A stretch of 64,000 nt of DNA, taken from Apostichopus japonicus (lineage: Eukaryota; Echinodermata; Holothuroidea; Aspidochirotida; Stichopodidae). The notes under the pieces are model-generated. The model was not told the origin of the DNA. It did not search any database and saw only the letters and a list, made by a program, of their open reading frames with translations. The stretch lies in the NCBI RefSeq assembly GCF_037975245.1, contig NC_092562.1, positions 24,787,554 to 24,851,553 of the forward strand. The letters run 5' to 3'. Below are positions 60,131 to 64,000 of this stretch, one piece after another. Position numbers and translations under genes: made by a program. Every line of letters starts with the position of its first letter. Within the stretch, counting starts at the first letter, position 1.

Positions 60131-60824
60131 TAAAGGCGGTTATTGAAAAATATGAAAATCAATATCGTTTGTAAATTTGATACCATTTGAAAAAATGTCA
60201 AAATTAACAATTACTGTTGATAACACACTAAATTCTCATGATCCAGGTTGAGAAAGCTTAAATAAAAGACTTTCTCATATTTATACCGGTAAAGATATAT
60301 TTGATGTTATGTCAAGATCTTGACGGGTGACACCACTACGTACACTTATAGTTCCTTTATACTCTTTAAAGGAACCCTACGCACACCACAATAATGCCCC
60401 CCCCCCCACTGATCTAACACTTATATGTCCAATCGGGTATGGTTTAAAATCTTCTGCATAAAATTCAAATGGGCCGGTATATTATTAGCATATTATTATA
60501 TGACCACGTAGCATTATCAACGTCTGGAAACTATTACACGGCGCATGAACTACTAACGAGCGCACACAACGATTGTTTCCTGTTAACGATCGACGCTCGT
60601 TTAGGTTACCTATACAAGCTTACTTTCTCGTAATTGGTTACATATGTAATCAAGACTGGGCAGTTTTATACGTGAGCCGCCGAACACTGCCGAGTGCCAG
60701 TCGGGATAATGCTATACATGGCCAGTTTCCCGACTGAAGCCGAAGCAACTTAAAACTTTCAAACCGACTGATCAGTTAGAGCAGCACACGTACTCTGCCC
60801 ATCTATCTCGATTACCTCGATCAT

Positions 60825-61170
60825 CAGTGGCGTAGGAAGGGACTTTTGAGTAGGGGGGGGCTGAAGACTGGCCGGCATGGGGGAGGGGTCTAAGGGGAGG
60901 GGGTGTCCCCCTCCCCTTTGGAATTTTGTTTGCATTTCCAGGTGGCCTCAGATGCAATTTGGTGCAATATAGCACACTTCAACACCCACTCCATTTTGTA
61001 AATAATTTTGCATTTTCACCTGGCCTTAGATGCAATTTGGTGCTCCAAATGAGATTTTATTCTCATTTGGAAATGAAAAAGGGGTTTTCTGACTTGCGAA
61101 GCGGGGGGGGGGGCCCCATATATTTCACTGAGGGGGCTGGCACCCCAGCCCCCCGGTTCCTACGCCCTTG
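60825..61170 (+). mobile_element. hAT-type MITE, family A, copy 2
   Basis: 346 bp with 8-bp target duplication TCGATCAT (60817-60824 and 61171-61178). Ends CAGTGGCGTAGGAA and TTCCTACGCCCTTG form an imperfect inverted repeat. The interior has G- and C-rich tracts around a segment repeating GGCCTCAGATGCAA/GGCCTTAGATGCAA. Closely related in the same orientation to 42044-42402. Confidence 0.85.
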
Positions 61171-61199
61171 TCGATCATCTCCGTAATACGTCGGCCTTA

Positions 61200-61641
61200 T
61201 GGAAAGCCATTTTAACATTTAATCGGGAATTCAAGATATCTTAAATCGTTTCTTATTTCAGATATCTTAAATTAAATTCCAGATATCTTAAATTTAATTC
61301 GAGATATCTGAAATTTAATTTCAGATATCTGAAATTGAGTTCGAGATATCTAAAATAGATTTTGAGATATCTGAAATTCTAATTCAGATATCTGAAATTG
61401 AATTCGAGATATCTGAAATTCTATTTCAGATATCTGAAATAGAATTGCAGATATCTCGAATTCAATTTCAGATATCTGAAATTCTCTGGTATTTCGAGAA
61501 ATCTGAAATTGATTTTCAAATATCTACAATTATTTGTAGATATCTGAAATAAATTGGAGATATCTGAAATTTAATTTGAGGTATCTGAAATTATTATCGA
61601 GATATCTGAAATTCCTTATTAAATGTTAAAACGGCTTTCCA
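61200..61641. mobile_element. MITE with GATATC ladder, TA target duplication
   Basis: 442 bp flanked by TA dinucleotides (61198-61199, 61642-61643). Ends TGGAAAGCCATTTTAACATT and its near-perfect complement (AAATGTTAAAACGGCTTTCCA) form terminal inverted repeats of about 28 bp with one or two mismatches. The interior is about 18 copies of a GATATCTGAAATT unit spaced about 20-23 bp, alternating in orientation with intervening TTCAAT/AATTTC words. No coding capacity. TA duplication suggests a Tc1/mariner- or PIF-like source. Confidence 0.8.
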
Positions 61642-61649
61642 TACGGCCT

Positions 61650-62284
61650 CATGCACGAAAGAACTAGATAAAGAAATAAATACAATGAACATATAAAGCT
61701 GGACTGTATCAGGGGGCTGTTATACTACTTGTCTGGATTCAGTACGATCATAGATTCAACCGCCAGCGAACAACTTATGACTCAAGGGTATTTGTCAAAC
61801 GTGTCCTAGCTGTACGGACACGTGATTTGAGAAAGAAGGAGAGACGGTACCTAATGCCATTGAACAGATATCTTTAGTCTATATCCATTGACATCTTGTT
61901 ATGCTTGAAATAATCACAATAGACTTAAGTTGTTTTCGTTTAAATAGCGACTGGGTAGTTTAAATTTGATATTGGAACAGATACCTCGATCTAGTCTATC
62001 CCAAGACTCTGCTGAGTCTGCTCAACGACGCGAATGAGTCTCCCTAGACATGAAAATGCTAAATGTTAAACAAATGCTACTGCTGATATCTTTTCCTCCC
62101 CCTTTCTATTCCGAGCGAAATCACAGGAACGAATCGCTCATAGCGTGATGAATACTAAGGATCGACCCAGCCCATTTGGCAAAGAGAAATTGGCCGATAC
62201 GTCTTAACAAAGGCTTGTCTATCCCTTGGCGTCTTGTTATGCTTGAAATAATCACAACAGGGGCTTTTCGTAAGTACCCAATTC
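61650..62284. other. No feature seen
   Basis: AT-rich spacer with ATCCATTGACATCTTGTTATGC and a related CCCTTGGCGTCTTGTTATGC about 320 bp apart (61885 and 62223), both followed by TTGAAATAATCACAA, so it contains a diverged short direct repeat. Confidence 0.45.
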
Positions 62285-62680
62285 ACCAAGAAATTCGACG
62301 GTGCATTTGAAGAAGCACGAGTTGAATTTTTCAAAATTACCGGAATACATCTCACCAAAGCTGTTATATTTCGATCATCGACATTATGAAAAGAAGATAA
62401 AATGTATGGGAAAATCTCCATCAATAGGATTAATAGGTAGGATTAATATTCGGCGTAACTTTTTTTATAATAGGGTTGTGAATGAGTGGAACGGTTTGCC
62501 TGAGAAAGTTGTACTTGCAAGTAGTGTCAATGGGTTTAAGAATGCATTGGACAAGCACTTTAAGCATTGTAATCGGGTCTGAGTGTTTGTGTCTTCAGTT
62601 TTTTCCCTCTCTCTAAAGGGTCCTTGATGGGGACTTAAGTGTCCCCCCTGATCCCTTTTTCTACTAAACTAAACTAATAA
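62285..62680 (+). mobile_element. 5'-truncated LINE 3' end with reverse-transcriptase C-terminus
   Basis: The frame ending with TGA at 62580-62582 encodes NIRRNFFYNRVVNEWNGL, then PEKV.., SVNGFKNALDKHF: the conserved C-terminal tail of non-LTR retrotransposon ORF2 (CR1/L2/Rex-like VVxxWNxLPxxVVxAxSVxxFKxxLDxxW). A short 3' UTR follows with a GGGTCCTTGATGGGGACTTAAG hairpin-like stretch and a CTAAACTAAACTAA tail ending about 62680. The catalytic RT domain is absent, so it is dead. Confidence 0.75.
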
Positions 62681-62892
62681 GTGCCGAAAACTAGAAAAGT
62701 TTTTTTGTGTGAAACATTTACCAAGTCGCCTATAGTGGTCAGGACTGTGATGTCTTCTCTACGCTTCTGTCAATATCATTGGTACGTTCATAGGTTAATT
62801 GAGTTTGGTAGAGCATTGCACACGCACACACGCACACACACTGTGCATGTTATAATATAAACTAAGATAGTATCCACATCAGCTACTACACC

Positions 62893-63043
62893 ATGTCGGC
62901 TCGACAAATCCCGAGGAAAGTATTCAGCATCGATGTTTTGTTGACAGTTCTTACCATTTCTGGAATATTATATATTTGTTGGGATGATGCAGATATTGGA
63001 CGTGTTAAAGTGGCTAAATGGAATGGTCCTCCAAAGTTAAGAG
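62893..63043 (+). CDS. Possible first exon of a type II membrane protein
   Basis: ATG at 62893 opens MSARQIPRKVFSIDVLLTVL; residues ~11-31 are hydrophobic (VFSIDVLLTVLTISGILYICW) after a basic start, then WDDADIGRVKVAKWNGPPKLRG and a donor-like G|GTATTA. A TATA-like TTATAATATAAAC lies about 40 bases upstream. The short basic tail plus a single anchor is typical of Golgi type II enzymes, but the catalytic part would be outside the window. I do not recognise it. Confidence 0.3.
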
Positions 63044-63129
63044 GTATTACAATCTTTATGTTTTATTATTTTATCCATATTCTGGTGTATGTAAGGCACA
63101 CTGACAGACATAAACATAGATAGATAGAT

Positions 63130-64000
63130 ACATAGGCGTACGAGGCGGGGGGCAGGGGGCAGAATGCCCCCCCCCCCAATTTCCAGAGGACAAGAAATTC
63201 GGGCAAAAGTCCTGAAAAATTCGGGCAGCCTAAGAGGAGAAAATATATATATATATATAAATAAATATGCAGTAGCTTGCCCGAATCTTTTTAAAATTTT
63301 TGCCCGACAATTCTGTGGAGAGCGTTTCATGTTATTTGTTTTGTGACATTAATATTAATATAGGCCTAATGATTTTCTTTATTTAGCATCATGTTGCCCG
63401 AATATTTCCGTGTAACACCACCGTAAGCGCTTTTTGCACTATCCAAAAAAATTCTAACTAGTCAACTGTTGCCTGGACATCCCCGACATGAGTGTATATG
63501 AGAAACGTTCTCTTGTTCATTGATGGTGGGGGGGGGGGTGCCTAGAAGTACAGGTTTATCATATTCTTTGCTATTTTTATACTTTTTTTGTGAGACAAGT
63601 TGCAGTCTCACCCGACACAGCGACATTATCCCGCCTACGTGTCGTTGAACAATGTGTGTTTTTCTGGAGGTAGCTGAGTACTGTGTTAAAATAATAAATA
63701 CGGTAACTAAATAGAGCTTAAAAAAATATACTGTCCTAGTGTTCCCTTCAAAGTGATGTTACCATTTTTCTTCTTCTAATTTACCAAATTTTTGGGGAAG
63801 TGTAAATTTCTAAAAGTGAGATTGTAAAATAAAGAATGTTTAGATGCAACTTGCAAGGCCTCAGAAGTGCCATTTCCGGCAATCTGAGAGGTAGTATTTG
63901 CCAAAACAATTCTTGTACGCTACGCGCCAACCGATGGTGGCGCTCCGCTTAGATAGTGTCACGGGAACTTTCGGGCACAAAAGTTTCTGCCCCCCAAACT
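63130..64000. mobile_element. Interspersed element entering the window end
   Basis: Begins at ATAGGCGTACGAGGC after a GATA microsatellite (63117-63130), followed by G- and C-tracts and repeated AAATTCGGGC words like those in the 24.08-kb element. At 63918-63961 it shares the TACGCTACGCGCCAACC block with the 36.1-kb MITE. No right boundary is visible, so it either continues beyond the window or is a composite of fragments. Confidence 0.5.

Noticed and set aside
1..64000. CRISPR arrays, bacterial operons, rRNA genes
   Set aside because: None seen. The tandem arrays lack unique spacers, and the DNA is eukaryotic.

Overview
The window is intron-rich, AT-rich metazoan nuclear DNA. The two recognisable host genes (ANKRD13C and CTH), the GT-AG splice structure, long introns, many short interspersed elements and the abundance of TAGGCCTA-like and TACTGTA-like words suggest a marine invertebrate deuterostome, probably an echinoderm. 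I cannot name the species. Only a few percent of the window is protein coding.

Layout. 1-9.2 kb holds no confident exon: it has AT-rich spacer, a GC-rich patch with an ABC-transporter-like relic (about 2.4 kb), one end of a hAT-like element (2.95 kb), a 34-bp perfect palindrome (3.9 kb) and a 251-bp tandem duplication (6.8-7.3 kb). ANKRD13C runs on the + strand from 9.27 to 32.77 kb in 11 coding exons. Its first recognised intron carries a complete 4.8-kb hAT transposon (9609-14425) with an intact 621-residue transposase, 16-bp terminal inverted repeats and a perfect 8-bp target duplication. 32.8-39.8 kb is spacer with a hAT-type MITE. A 27-bp minisatellite of about 37 copies (39.84-40.85 kb) abuts the 3' end of CTH, which runs on the - strand from 47.07 to about 40.9 kb in 8 recognised exons, with a likely 5' UTR exon near 50.5 kb. 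A possible orphan first exon lies on the - strand at 51.95 kb. A third gene, coding for a 733-residue multi-pass membrane protein that I do not recognise, occupies 59.11-53.98 kb on the - strand, with a 5' UTR exon at about 59.7-59.85 kb. 59.9-64 kb is repeat-rich: degenerate short repeats, a hAT MITE, a GATATC-ladder MITE, a LINE 3' fragment, a possible first exon of a membrane protein and the start of another interspersed element.

How the genes relate. ANKRD13C (GPCR-biogenesis chaperone at the ER) and CTH (cystathionine gamma-lyase, cysteine and H2S synthesis) have no known functional link. They are also close neighbours on human chromosome 1p31, so this is probably retained ancestral linkage; here they are convergent. 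The membrane-protein gene and the orphan exon share an identical 15-bp initiator-like motif (AATAAAGATGGCGAC) in the same orientation.

The strongest candidates for something new are the apparently intact autonomous hAT element inside ANKRD13C (with a possible element-borne alternative first exon in matching splice phase), the unrecognised membrane protein, the minisatellite beside the CTH terminus, and the GATATC-ladder MITE.
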